Shown: one piece after another, positions 7,640 through 16,653 of the stretch
Layout: each line of letters begins with the position of its first letter
Position numbering within the stretch: position 1 is the first letter of the stretch
Source: an uncultured Lachnospiraceae bacterium
GTDB taxonomy: Bacteria; Bacillota; Clostridia; Lachnospirales; Lachnospiraceae
Direction: 5' to 3'
Length of the DNA stretch: 64,000 nt
Assembly (NCBI GenBank): GCA_910588875.1
Contig: CAJURT010000010.1
Coordinates: 15,928-79,927, forward strand
Program-made: the position numbers and the translations under genes
Notes under the pieces: model-generated
Databases searched by the model: none
What the model was told of the DNA's origin: nothing
What the model saw: the letters and a program-made list of their open reading frames with translations, nothing else

Positions 7640-8758
7640 ATGGGAGAACAGATACTGACACTGGAGGAAAAGCTGATCTTACTGCTGGAGACTGCAAAAA
7701 AGAAAAAAAACGTGCTGGAAAACAGGGAGATCCTGGATTTTTTCCGGGGGGAGATCCTGGATCCGGATAAGCTGGATAAAATATACGATTTCCTTGACAA
7801 AAACCGTGTGGATGTGCTGCGCATCGATGAAGATGACGATATGGAGCCGGAACTTTTCATGGAGGAAGAACTGGACGGCGGGGAGGAGATCAATGTTGAG
7901 GAGATTGACCTGTCTGTCCCGGAACATGTGGGGGTGGAGGATCCGGTCCGCATGTATTTAAAAGAAATCGGAAAGATTCCTCTTTTGTCCGTGGAGGATG
8001 AAATTGAACTGGCAAAGAGGATGGAAGCAGGCGACAATGAGGCAAGGAAACAGCTGGCGGAGGCCAACCTGCGTCTGGTAGTCAGCATTGCGAAGCGGTA
8101 TGTGGGGAGGGGGATGCAGCTGCTGGATCTGATCCAGGAGGGGAACCTGGGGCTGATCAAGGCAGTGGAAAAATTTGACTACCGGAAGGGATATAAATTC
8201 AGCACCTATGCCACCTGGTGGATCCGCCAGGCAATTACCCGTTCTATAGCAGACCAGGCCAGGACGATCCGTATTCCGGTGCATATGGTAGAGACCATCA
8301 ACCGCCTGATCCGTACCCAGCGCCAGCTGGTACAGGAACTGGGACGGGAGCCTTCCGTGGAAGAACTTGCCGCCAGGATGGATCTCCCGGTGGAAAGGGT
8401 GCAGGAGATACAAAAGATCGCCCAGGAGCCGGTATCCCTGGAGACGCCGATTGGGGAAGAGGAGGACAGCCATCTGGGGGACTTTATCCAGGATGACCAG
8501 GTGGCAGTGCCGGCAGACCAGGCAACGTTTACCCTTCTCAGGGAACAGCTTCTGGAGGCCCTTGAGACGCTGACCGAGAGGGAACAAAAGGTGCTGCGCC
8601 TGCGGTTTGGGCTGGATGACGGACGGCCCAGGACATTGGAAGAAGTAGGGAAGGAATTCAAGGTGACCAGGGAACGGATCCGTCAGATTGAGGCAAAGGC
8701 GCTCCGCAAGCTGCGCCACCCAAGCAGAAGCAAAAAATTAAAGGATTATCTGGACTAA
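7640..8758 (+). CDS. rpoD: Primary sigma factor (sigma-A)
   Basis: This 372-residue protein is the vegetative sigma factor. A short N-terminal region 1.1-like segment rich in acidic residues (about 60-95) is followed by region 1.2/2 from VRMYLKEIG, the -10 recognition helix in region 2.4 (YATWWIRQAITRS, about 190), region 3 and the region 4.2 helix-turn-helix (VTRERIRQIEAKALRKL, about 340-357). It is the third gene of the dgt-dnaG-rpoD operon. The many TTGACA-N17-TATAAT promoters in this window fit its specificity. Confidence 0.98.
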   Translation: MGEQILTLEEKLILLLETAKKKKNVLENREILDFFRGEILDPDKLDKIYDFLDKNRVDVLRIDEDDDMEPELFMEEELDGGEEINVEEIDLSVPEHVGVEDPVRMYLKEIGKIPLLSVEDEIELAKRMEAGDNEARKQLAEANLRLVVSIAKRYVGRGMQLLDLIQEGNLGLIKAVEKFDYRKGYKFSTYATWWIRQAITRSIADQARTIRIPVHMVETINRLIRTQRQLVQELGREPSVEELAARMDLPVERVQEIQKIAQEPVSLETPIGEEEDSHLGDFIQDDQVAVPADQATFTLLREQLLEALETLTEREQKVLRLRFGLDDGRPRTLEEVGKEFKVTRERIRQIEAKALRKLRHPSRSKKLKDYLD

Positions 8759-8776
8759 AGACAGCGGGGAGGACGA

Positions 8777-11401
8777 ATGATTATGGAGACAGAAAGCGTT
8801 GAAAAAATCAACAGGAGGAAGAACCGCGGACTGAGGAATAAGACCATTCGCTTTTTGAGCATCAGCCTGGTATCGGTAGCGGTTCTCTGCGTGATTGTTT
8901 TTGTCTATTTTGCTGTTCATATGAACCGCCAAAGCGCGGAAACCATTAGCCAGATCGGCAGGATTTATATGTCGAACATGAGCGAACAGGTGGCCATGCA
9001 TTTTGAGACAACCATTGAATTGCGGGTGTCCCAGATAGAGGCATTGATGGAAACGATCCAGCCGGAACGTTTTGGCGATGGGGAGGAACTGAGGAAGGAA
9101 CTGGCCTACAATGCCCGGGCAAGGGGGTTTGAGTACCTGGCCTTCTATTCCGATGAGGGGGATTTCGAGATGATTTACGGGGAACCGCTGGAAGTGTGTG
9201 ACCCGCAGCCGTTCTTGAAATCACTGAATGACGGGGAGAAGAAGGTGGCAGTAGGCAAGGATGCGGATGACAAGGATGTGGTACTGATGGGGGTATCCGC
9301 AGAATATGATATGGCGGACGGCAGGCGCTGCACGGCGCTGGTGGCGGGGCTGCCCTTGAGTTATATTAAGGAGACCTTGTTTTTTAACCAGGAAGTAGCC
9401 ATGGAATATTACTTTATCATCCGCCGGGACGGAAGTTTTATTGCCACCAGCGAGGATGTGGAGGATAAGACTTATTTTGAGCGTGTCCAGAACCTGTACG
9501 AGGATGTGGAAGGCATGACCCCCCAGGAATATCTGGTGGAATTGGGCGATGCCATGGATGCGCAGAAGGATTATAATGGCGAATTCAAGATCTTCGGGGA
9601 GCGGCGCCACCTGTATTGCACCAGCCTGTCCTACTCTGAGTGGTACCTTTTGGTGTTTATGCCTTACGGGATCCTGGATGAGACAATCGGGATCCTGGAT
9701 GGGCAGTGGATCCGTACAGCAATGATCGGCTGCTTTGTCATTTTAACCCCAATGCTGCTGGTGTTTATCAAGTATTTTAATATTACTACCCATCAGATAC
9801 AAGATCTGGAGGAAGCCCGCCAGACTGCCGAGCATGCAAACCAGGCAAAAAGCGAATTCCTGTCCAATATGAGCCATGATATCCGGACACCGATGAATGC
9901 AATTGTGGGAATGACCAGCATTGCCCTTTCCAATATCGGCAACCAGCAGCAGGTGCAGAACAGCTTAAAGAAAATTGCATTTTCCAGCCGCCATCTGCTG
10001 GGGCTGATCAATGATATCCTGGATATGTCCAAGATAGAGAGCGGAAAGATGGTCCTCAACAAGGAACAGGTGGTGCTGGGAGAGGTAATGGACGGCATTA
10101 CCAATATCATCCAGCCGCAGACAAAGGAGAAGGGGCAGTCCTTTACGATCCGGATCCATGATGTGGAGGTGGAAAATGTCTGTTGCGACAGTGTGCGGCT
10201 GAACCAGGTCCTGATTAACCTTTTGGGCAATGCAGTGAAATTTACGCCAGAGGGAGGCAGGATTGAACTGTTTTTAAGTGAGGAGGATTCTCCCCTGGGA
10301 CAAGATTATGTCCGCCTCCATCTGCGGGTGCGTGACAATGGAATCGGGATGTCAGAAGAATTCCAGAAAAAGATATTCGATTCCTTTGCCCGTGAGGACA
10401 ATACCCGTGTCCAGAGGACGGAAGGTACAGGCCTTGGCATGACAATCACCAAATACATAGTGAATGCCATGGGCGGTGACATTGAGGTGGTAAGTGAACT
10501 GGGGAAAGGCAGTGAGTTCCATGTGACTTTGGATCTGGAGAAATCACCGGTGTCGGAGACAGATATGTCCCTTCCCCCATGGAACGTGCTGGTGGTGGAC
10601 GATGACCGGCAATATTGTGAAAATACCGTTGCCATCTTAAAAGCCCTTGGGGCAAAGGCCGATTGGACCCTGGACGGCAAGGGCGCAATCCGTAAGGCAA
10701 AAGAGAGGATGGAGCAGAATGACCCCTATCAGATTGCCCTGCTGGACTGGAAGCTGCCGGAAATGAACGGCATCCGGACAGCCAGGGAACTGCGCCAGAT
10801 ATGCGGCGAAGAGTTGCGGATGCTGATGGTATCTGCCTATGACGGCGGGGAGATTGAAGAAAAGGCAAGGGCGGAAGGCGTATCAGGGTTTATGTCAAAG
10901 CCTCTTTTCCGTTCGACCCTGTATTATGGCCTGAACCGATTTGCAGAGGATGATATGCAGTCAATGCAGATGGACGACCAGGAGGAAAACTTTGAGGGGA
11001 GGAGGATCCTGCTGGCGGAGGACAATGAATTAAACTGGGAGATTGCCCAGGAACTGCTCTCAGGATTGGGCCTGGAACTGGATTGGGCAGAGAACGGGGA
11101 AATTTGCGTGGAGAAGTTCCAAAATGCCCCCAGAGGGACGTATGATACCATATTGATGGACATCCGGATGCCGGTTATGACAGGATATGAGGCCACCCGG
11201 GTGATCCGGGGCCTGGACCGGAAGGATGCAAAGGAGATCCCCATTATTGCCATGAGTGCGGATGCGTTTTCAGAAGATATCCAGAAATGCCTGGATTGCG
11301 GCATGAATGCACATATTGCCAAGCCGATTGACATGCGGGAGGTGAGGCGGATCCTGAAAATCTATATCCTGGACAGGGAAAAAGGAAGCGAGCCAAGATG
11401 A
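8777..11401 (+). CDS. Hybrid sensor histidine kinase with two receiver domains
   Basis: This 874-residue membrane kinase has a TM helix at about 26-47, an extracytoplasmic sensor region of about 260 residues that looks Cache-like, a second TM at about 312-335, a HisKA domain with phospho-accepting His367 (SHDIRTPMN), a HATPase domain (about 440-590), and two receivers with Asp657 (LLDW) and Asp795 (LMDIRMP). No output or HPt domain is fused. The second receiver has the full DD/D/K set; the first has LLDWKLPEMNG. ATG at 8777 follows GGGGAGG. It starts 18 bases after rpoD, so it may be in the same transcript, and it overlaps trmK by 4 bases. The signal sensed and target are unknown. Confidence 0.92.
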   Translation: MIMETESVEKINRRKNRGLRNKTIRFLSISLVSVAVLCVIVFVYFAVHMNRQSAETISQIGRIYMSNMSEQVAMHFETTIELRVSQIEALMETIQPERFGDGEELRKELAYNARARGFEYLAFYSDEGDFEMIYGEPLEVCDPQPFLKSLNDGEKKVAVGKDADDKDVVLMGVSAEYDMADGRRCTALVAGLPLSYIKETLFFNQEVAMEYYFIIRRDGSFIATSEDVEDKTYFERVQNLYEDVEGMTPQEYLVELGDAMDAQKDYNGEFKIFGERRHLYCTSLSYSEWYLLVFMPYGILDETIGILDGQWIRTAMIGCFVILTPMLLVFIKYFNITTHQIQDLEEARQTAEHANQAKSEFLSNMSHDIRTPMNAIVGMTSIALSNIGNQQQVQNSLKKIAFSSRHLLGLINDILDMSKIESGKMVLNKEQVVLGEVMDGITNIIQPQTKEKGQSFTIRIHDVEVENVCCDSVRLNQVLINLLGNAVKFTPEGGRIELFLSEEDSPLGQDYVRLHLRVRDNGIGMSEEFQKKIFDSFAREDNTRVQRTEGTGLGMTITKYIVNAMGGDIEVVSELGKGSEFHVTLDLEKSPVSETDMSLPPWNVLVVDDDRQYCENTVAILKALGAKADWTLDGKGAIRKAKERMEQNDPYQIALLDWKLPEMNGIRTARELRQICGEELRMLMVSAYDGGEIEEKARAEGVSGFMSKPLFRSTLYYGLNRFAEDDMQSMQMDDQEENFEGRRILLAEDNELNWEIAQELLSGLGLELDWAENGEICVEKFQNAPRGTYDTILMDIRMPVMTGYEATRVIRGLDRKDAKEIPIIAMSADAFSEDIQKCLDCGMNAHIAKPIDMREVRRILKIYILDREKGSEPR

Positions 11402-12120
11402 AACTTTCAAAACGCCTGGAAACGATTGTGGAACAGACCAGAGTCTGGGTGCAGGGGCAGGAGGGGGAAGCCTGTGTGGCAGATGTGGGGACAGACCATG
11501 GTTTTGTCCCTATATGCCTGGTGGAACGGGGGATAGCCTCCCATGCATTGGCACTGGATGTGCGGAAAGGCCCTTTGATGCGGGCACAGGAGCATGTACT
11601 GCAGTATGGGTTGGAAGGGAAGGTTGCCGTAAGGCTTAGCGACGGGTTGAAGGGACTGCATCCGGGAGAAGCAGAGGTGGTGGTGATAGCCGGGATGGGC
11701 GGGGAATTGATGCTCCGCATATTGGATGAGGGGGTGCATATGCGGGATTCGGTGCAGTGCTTTATCCTTTCGCCCCAATCGGAACTGGCATTGTTCAGGC
11801 ATGGCCTGGAGAGGCTGGGGCTTTCCATCCGGGATGAGGTGATGGTGGAGGAGGAGGGAAAGTATTACACTGTGATGACGGCTGTGCCGGGAAGGATGCA
11901 TTACCCAAAGGAGTATTTCTATCGTTATGGGGAGCGGCTGATTTCCGGCAAATCCCGGGTGTTGGCGGAATATTTGGAAAAGGAGACGGGGCAGCTTCGC
12001 AAAATCCGGGGGCAGCTGCTTGCCGGCGGCGGGGATGGTGCAGCAAAGCGTCTCCATGAGATAGAGGAGAGCCTGAGGGAGGCAGAGCAGATGAGGGAGT
12101 TACTGCAGGCGGGAGAGTAA
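11398..12120 (+). CDS. trmK: tRNA (adenine22-N1)-methyltransferase TrmK
   Basis: This 240-residue protein is a class I SAM-dependent methyltransferase of the TrmK/YqfN family, which methylates A22 in the tRNA D-loop. The SAM loop is VADVGTDHGFVPI (about 25-38), followed by ALDV and the catalytic-region motif VVIAGMGGELM (about 95-105). A coiled, charged C-terminal tail (about 185-240) follows, typical of TrmK. The start overlaps the kinase stop as ATGA, implying translational coupling. In B. subtilis the homologue also precedes the NIF3-like gene and follows rpoD, so the kinase is an insertion into that conserved order. Confidence 0.92.
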   Translation: MKLSKRLETIVEQTRVWVQGQEGEACVADVGTDHGFVPICLVERGIASHALALDVRKGPLMRAQEHVLQYGLEGKVAVRLSDGLKGLHPGEAEVVVIAGMGGELMLRILDEGVHMRDSVQCFILSPQSELALFRHGLERLGLSIRDEVMVEEEGKYYTVMTAVPGRMHYPKEYFYRYGERLISGKSRVLAEYLEKETGQLRKIRGQLLAGGGDGAAKRLHEIEESLREAEQMRELLQAGE

Positions 12121-12160
12121 CCCGGCTGCATAAGATTATAAAAGGATGGGGGAAGGGAAC

Positions 12161-12958
12161 ATGAGATGCAAGGAACTGATGGGGAGGCTGGACGGACTGG
12201 CGCCGTTTGCCTATGCCTGTGATTGGGACAATTCCGGCTTTTTAGCGGGGCGGGGGGAAAAGGAGGTCAGAAAAGCGCTGATTGCCCTGGATGCCACGGA
12301 TGAGGTGGTGGATGAGGCGGTAAAGAGAGGCGTTGACCTTCTTCTGACCCATCATCCCCTGATTTTTAAGCCGCTGAAAAAGGTTAATGATGAGGATTTT
12401 GTCAGCAGGCGGATTTTAAGGCTGATCCAGGCAGACATCTGCTATGTGGCAATGCACACCAATTTTGACATTGCACCTGGATGCATGGCGGACTTAGCGG
12501 CAGAACAGCTGGGCCTTCTGTCAGAGAGGCCCCTTGAGGTGACAGGGGAGAAAGACGGGATTCCCATGGGGATTGGCAAGGTGGGGATGCTGGAGCGGGC
12601 GGTTACCGTAGGGAAGCTGGCTCAGCAGGTGAAGGAGCGTTTTGGCCTTCCCTGTGTGACGGTGTACGGGATGGAGCAGGTGACGGAGCCGGTGATGCGG
12701 GTGGCAGTTTCTCCGGGGGCAGGGGGCAGCATGATCGCGCATGGGATTGCCGCCGGTGCACAGGTTTTGGTTACCGGGGATATCGGGCATCATGGGGGGA
12801 TTGATGCGGCAGCCTGTGGGATGGCGGTGATTGATGCCGGGCACTATGGGCTGGAACATATTTTCATGCCGTATATGAAGGATTACCTGGAACAGGTGTC
12901 AGCAGGAACGATAGAGGTATCTGTGGAGGAAATAAGATTTCCGGCACAGGTGATATGA
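12161..12958 (+). CDS. NIF3-like dinuclear metal-centre protein
   Basis: This 265-residue protein belongs to the NIF3/YqfO family of hexameric proteins with a two-metal site. Ligand motifs are LLTHHPLIF (about 60-70), a MHTNFD motif near 100 and a C-terminal H-x-x-x-E type site (GHYGLEHIF). It is shorter than YqfO of Bacillus because the PII-like insert domain is absent. I prefer ATG at 12161 because GGGGAAGGG is just upstream; ATG at 12146 would add five residues. It forms the conserved pair with trmK. A role as GTP cyclohydrolase I type 2 has been assigned to some members, but function here is not known. Confidence 0.88.
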   Translation: MRCKELMGRLDGLAPFAYACDWDNSGFLAGRGEKEVRKALIALDATDEVVDEAVKRGVDLLLTHHPLIFKPLKKVNDEDFVSRRILRLIQADICYVAMHTNFDIAPGCMADLAAEQLGLLSERPLEVTGEKDGIPMGIGKVGMLERAVTVGKLAQQVKERFGLPCVTVYGMEQVTEPVMRVAVSPGAGGSMIAHGIAAGAQVLVTGDIGHHGGIDAAACGMAVIDAGHYGLEHIFMPYMKDYLEQVSAGTIEVSVEEIRFPAQVI

Positions 12959-12979
12959 ACATTTCAGAGGAGGTAATGT

Positions 12980-14635
12980 ATGGTACAGGTTACGGTAGAG
13001 GGCGAGAGACGGGAATATGAGATAGGAACGCTGCTAAAGGATGTGGCGGAGGAGTTCCAGCCAAGGTATGAGAATGATATCCTGCTGGCATTTGTCAACG
13101 GGAAGCTGCAGGAACTGCACAAGCTGGTGCGGAGCGGCACGGAGATCCGTTTCCTGACGGCAAAGGATAAGCCGGGGTTACAGACCTATCACCGGAGCGT
13201 GACCTTGCTGCTGCTGAAAGCATTTTATGATGTGGTGGGGGCGGAGAAGATCCGGAAGATATCCGTTGATTTTTCGATTGGGGGCGGCCTGTTTTTGGAG
13301 GCAGCCGGGGATTTTGTGCTGGATCAGGGTTTGCTGGAGAAGGTTAAGGCAAGGATGTGGGAATGCGTAAGGGCGAATATGCCGATTATGAAGCGGAATA
13401 TCAGCACTGACGAGGCAGTGGAACTGTTCCGTTCCTACAGGATGCATGACAAGGAGCATCTGTTTGAATTCCGGAGGGTTTCCCGGGTAAATGTCTATAA
13501 TGTTGACGGGTTTGAAGATTACTATTATGGATATATGGTGCAGCATACCGGTTATTTGAAATATTTTGACCTGGTTCTCTACCAGCAGGGGATGGTTCTT
13601 TTGCTGCCAGGTGTTTCCGATCCCAAAAAGGTTCCGGCGTTTGTGCCGCAAGAGAAGCTGTTCCGGGTGCTGAAGGAATCCCAGGACTGGGGAAGGAGGC
13701 TTAGGGTTTCCAATGTGGCTGCCTTGAATGAGAGGATCACAAAGGGCGGGATGAATGACCTTATCCTTATCCAGGAAGCCCTGATGGAGAAAAAAATGGG
13801 GGACATTGCGGACAGGATTGCCATGGAGCCGGACAAAAAGTTCGTGATGATTGCCGGGCCCTCGTCCTCAGGCAAGACCACCTTTTCCCACCGCCTGTCC
13901 ATCCAGCTGCGGGCCAAGGGGCTGACCCCCCATCCGATTGCCGTGGATAATTATTTTGTGAACCGTGCGGACAGCCCCCGGGACGAACAGGGCAACTATA
14001 ACTATGAGTCCCTCAAATGCATTGATGTGGAGCAGTTTAACCGGGACATGCAGGATCTGCTGGCCGGGAAGACGGTGGAACTGCCGGAATATAATTTTAT
14101 CAGTGGGGAGAGGGAATACCGGGGGAATAAGCTGGCTTTGGGAGCCGAGGACATCCTGGTGATTGAGGGGATCCATTGCCTGAACGAGGCATTATCCTAC
14201 AGCCTTCCCAAGGAGAATAAATTCAAAATTTATATCAGCGCCCTGACACAGCTGAATATTGATGAGCACAACCGGATCCCCACAACAGACGGGCGCCTGA
14301 TCCGGCGGATGATCCGGGATTCACGGACCCGGGGGGCTTCGGCCCAGGATACGATCCGCCGCTGGCCCTCTGTACGGCGGGGAGAGGAGGAAAACATCTT
14401 CCCCTATCAGGAGGAGGCAGACGTGATGTTCAACTCTGCCCTGGTGTATGAGTTTGCAGTGCTTAAGCAGTATGCGGAGCCCCTTTTGTTCAGCGTGCCC
14501 AGGAACAGCCCGGAGTATCTGGAGGCAAAACGACTCCTGAAATTTTTGGATTATTTCCTGGGGGTCAGCAGCGAAGATATCCCAAAGAATTCCATCCTGC
14601 GGGAGTTCATCGGGGGAAGCTGCATCAAGGTGTAA
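12980..14635 (+). CDS. Uridine-kinase-like nucleoside kinase with TGS/ThrRS-like N-terminus
   Basis: This 551-residue protein has an N-terminal ubiquitin-like TGS region (about 1-60), a segment resembling the second additional domain of threonyl-tRNA synthetase (about 60-190), a linker, and a C-terminal P-loop kinase of the Udk/phosphoribulokinase type with Walker A GPSSSGKTT (about 294-302). Such fusions are common in Clostridia and are annotated as nucleoside kinase. ATG at 12980 follows GAGGAGGT. The gene closes the run of + strand genes that begins at dgt; the rnpB promoter lies right after it. The substrate cannot be told from sequence. Confidence 0.85.
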   Translation: MVQVTVEGERREYEIGTLLKDVAEEFQPRYENDILLAFVNGKLQELHKLVRSGTEIRFLTAKDKPGLQTYHRSVTLLLLKAFYDVVGAEKIRKISVDFSIGGGLFLEAAGDFVLDQGLLEKVKARMWECVRANMPIMKRNISTDEAVELFRSYRMHDKEHLFEFRRVSRVNVYNVDGFEDYYYGYMVQHTGYLKYFDLVLYQQGMVLLLPGVSDPKKVPAFVPQEKLFRVLKESQDWGRRLRVSNVAALNERITKGGMNDLILIQEALMEKKMGDIADRIAMEPDKKFVMIAGPSSSGKTTFSHRLSIQLRAKGLTPHPIAVDNYFVNRADSPRDEQGNYNYESLKCIDVEQFNRDMQDLLAGKTVELPEYNFISGEREYRGNKLALGAEDILVIEGIHCLNEALSYSLPKENKFKIYISALTQLNIDEHNRIPTTDGRLIRRMIRDSRTRGASAQDTIRRWPSVRRGEEENIFPYQEEADVMFNSALVYEFAVLKQYAEPLLFSVPRNSPEYLEAKRLLKFLDYFLGVSSEDIPKNSILREFIGGSCIKV

Positions 14636-14647
14636 GAAAGCCGTAAG

Positions 14648-14676
14648 TTGACACGGATTTCCTTTGGTGGTATCAT
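14648..14676 (+). promoter_or_regulatory. rnpB promoter
   Basis: TTGACA at 14648-14653 and TATCAT at 14671-14676 are 17 bases apart. Transcription would start at about 14683-14690, just before the RNase P RNA helix P1. Confidence 0.85.
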
Positions 14677-14695
14677 AAGGACAACCTTTTAGAAG

Positions 14696-15044
14696 GCCTG
14701 AGTAGGACAGGTGGTCGCTGCCGCAGCGCCGAAAGGCGGCGGGAGAGGAAAGTCCGGGCTTCACAGGGCAGGATGCCAGATAACGTCTGGCGGAGGTGAC
14801 TCCAGGGACAGTGCAACAGAAATGTACCGCCGGTGAAAACCGGTAAGGGTGGAAGGGCAGTGTAAGGGACTACCGCCCGCCTGGTAACAGGCGGGGCATA
14901 TGTAAACCCCATCCGAAGCAAGACCGAACAGAAGGCATAAGGCGGCCCGTCTGCTTTCGGGTAGGTTGCTTGAGCCGGGTGGCGACGCCCGGCCTAGATA
15001 GATGACCATCCGCGACATAACCCGGCTTATCGTCCTTCTCAGGC
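14696..15044 (+). ncRNA. rnpB: RNase P RNA, class A
   Basis: The catalytic RNA of RNase P, which trims tRNA 5' leaders. Conserved stretches are GAGGAAAGTCCGGGCT near 14750, the GATAACGTCTGGCGGAGG region near 14778, the ACAGTGCAACAGAAA core near 14808, AAGACCGAACAG near 14920 and the 3' CGACATAACCCGGCTTATC strand near 15013. Ends were set by P1, where GCCTGAGTAGGAC pairs with GTCCTTCTCAGGC. The size of about 350 bases fits class A, an ancestral type found in many Clostridia rather than the Bacillus class B. Confidence 0.95.
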
Positions 15045-15060
15045 TGAAAAGGGTTCTGTG

Positions 15061-15088
15061 AAAAGAGAGGAATGCTCCTCTCTTTTTT
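15061..15088 (+). terminator. rnpB terminator
   Basis: AAAAGAGAGGA and TCCTCTCTTTTTT form an 11-bp stem with a 4-base loop and a T6 tail just after the RNase P RNA. Confidence 0.9.
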
Positions 15089-15148
15089 GCAAGGTGCATG
15101 CATTGCCCTAAAAAAAGATACAGGCGTGGCGGAAGGGGTGGGGAATCC

Positions 15149-16135
15149 ATGAATAAAAAAAGGATTGCGGCAGTGTCCTTTGCTGCCTTATTGCTGTGTG
15201 TGGGGAACCTGCCGGTTTATGGGATGGAGGCTCCGGGAGACGGGGAGCAGGGATGGTATTACGGGCAGGAGAAGCACAGGTGGTGTTACTATGATGACAG
15301 CCGGAAGCCGCATACGGGATGGCTGAATTATAATGGGGAGTGGTACTGGTTTAACCAGGAAGGATGGATGGCGGATGGCGGCGCCACAACCATTGAGGGA
15401 ATCCATTACTATTTTTTTATCAACGGGCATCTGGCATGGAACCAATATGTGGGCATGAAATTCTACAATAAGGATGGCCAGCATCAGCCGGAACATGACG
15501 TGAGGGTGGTGGGCAAACAGAATCCGGACAATGAAGACAAGGACTTGTTTTCTGACTATATGTACCAGGTGCCGAGAAGCTGGATTACCCGGTTTGCTGA
15601 GGATGGCTGGCAGATGATGTTTTACAAGCAAAAGAAATATTTCCAGGCGCCCCTCACCAACCAGGGAATTTACTATGTTTACCATAATGTGGATACCTAT
15701 TATAAAAAGGTTAAGTTCACCGACGTGGACAGTGTGCTTCAGGCATTTGGGGAATATGTTGGATATGCAGCCGGATGTTACGAAAAGGACAATGCTTGGA
15801 TGGAGGCATTGTGGGAGGAGCAGCCGGCGCTGGCGCCGGTGCTGAACCTGCCGGACCGTTATCTGGATGACGGGAAGTTTTATTTTGGAAAGCTGTTTGC
15901 TCTTTATGTGGACGGCGGGGGCCGGGAGGAAGTGCTTAGGGTATCTCCCCGGGCGTGCGAGGTGATGGAGGAGATCCTTCATCTTCACGACGATGAGGAG
16001 ACGAAGGAAAGGCTGAAAAAGAAAGCCCGGGAGATGCAGGAGGCAGCCCGGCAGGCGGCAGAAAAGGCAGGAGAGGGAGGCGGCCCGGGGATCCGGCGTG
16101 AGGAAAAGGGATCTGAGGACCTTAGTTCCTGTTGA
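15149..16135 (+). CDS. Secreted protein with cell-wall-binding-like repeats
   Basis: This 328-residue protein starts with a signal peptide (charged MNKKR, hydrophobic 6-19, likely cut after residue 25). Residues about 33-90 contain aromatic GW-rich units (GWYYGQEKHRWCYY, TGWLNYNGEWYWF, GWMADG) of the choline/cell-wall-binding repeat type, known to hold proteins on the envelope. The rest (about 110-285) matches no fold I recognise and the tail (about 285-328) is a charged Ala/Glu/Lys helix. I chose ATG 15149 because it opens the signal peptide; the upstream ATG at 15098 does not. No enzymatic domain is visible, and the gene stands alone between rnpB and the riboflavin operon. Confidence 0.75.
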   Translation: MNKKRIAAVSFAALLLCVGNLPVYGMEAPGDGEQGWYYGQEKHRWCYYDDSRKPHTGWLNYNGEWYWFNQEGWMADGGATTIEGIHYYFFINGHLAWNQYVGMKFYNKDGQHQPEHDVRVVGKQNPDNEDKDLFSDYMYQVPRSWITRFAEDGWQMMFYKQKKYFQAPLTNQGIYYVYHNVDTYYKKVKFTDVDSVLQAFGEYVGYAAGCYEKDNAWMEALWEEQPALAPVLNLPDRYLDDGKFYFGKLFALYVDGGGREEVLRVSPRACEVMEEILHLHDDEETKERLKKKAREMQEAARQAAEKAGEGGGPGIRREEKGSEDLSSC

Positions 16136-16211
16136 TTGGGACCGTTTTCGTATTCCAAGTGAAAATCATTGAGAAAGTAGTCAATGAAGCTGATTTACTA
16201 AAGAAAACCTC

Positions 16212-16240
16212 TTGATTTTCCTGAAAAACTGCTTTATAAT
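16212..16240 (+). promoter_or_regulatory. Promoter of the FMN riboswitch/riboflavin operon
   Basis: TTGATT at 16212-16217 and TATAAT at 16235-16240 with 17 bases between; transcription would start about 13 bases before the aptamer. Confidence 0.85.
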
Positions 16241-16259
16241 AAACAAAGTAATTAAAAAT

Positions 16260-16371
16260 AAGTCTTCAGGGCAGGGTGGAAGTCCCTACCGGCGGTATAG
16301 CCCGCGAGCCGAGAGGCTGACCTGGCGAGATTCCAGGGCCGACAGTATAGTCTGGATGGAAGAAGATGACG
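16260..16371 (+). ncRNA. FMN riboswitch aptamer (RFN element)
   Basis: The RFN signature is complete: TCTTCAGGGCAGGGTG, GGAAGTCCCTACCGGCGGT, AGCCCGCGAGCC, a GCTGACCTGG/CCAGG arm, GCCGACAGTATAGTC, then GGATGGAAGAAGA, with GTCTTC closing P1 against GAAGAT. It senses FMN and controls the ribD-ribE-ribBA-ribH operon downstream by transcription termination. Confidence 0.96.
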
Positions 16372-16443
16372 GCTGCAAAGGAGATTCCCTTTGCGCATGC
16401 AGCAAACCGATAACAGAAGTGTCAGATTTGCCAGGTCATAATT

Positions 16444-16480
16444 GCTCTGAAATGGGATTCCGTTTCAGGGCTTTTTGTTT
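16444..16480 (+). terminator. Riboswitch expression-platform terminator
   Basis: GCTCTGAAA...TTTCAGGGC forms a stem followed by CTTTTTGTTT. It lies 75 bases after the aptamer and should fold when FMN is bound, stopping transcription before ribD. Confidence 0.85.
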
Positions 16481-16553
16481 TTGGCGAAGGAGGATGCCGG
16501 AAACTGCGGATAAGGCTTCCTGATAGGATCGGTTTGGCAGAGTGAGAAAACAG

Positions 16554-16588
16554 ATGCCCTGTGGATGGATTCTGCAGGGTATTTTTGA
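16554..16588 (+). terminator. Second terminator-like stem before ribD
   Basis: TGCCCTG pairs with CAGGGTA around a 13-base loop, followed by TTTTTGATTTTT. The stem is short. It may add a second stop in the leader; between it and ribD only the ribosome site GGAGAGG is evident. Confidence 0.35.
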
Positions 16589-16653
16589 TTTTTATACATG
16601 CTTTAGGATAGGGAAAAGGTATATCCCTATGAGGCAGGGAAGGGGAGAGGAAT

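Noticed and set aside
16212..16523. 103-codon frame over the FMN riboswitch
   Set aside because: It covers the aptamer and terminator, which are clearly non-coding RNA.
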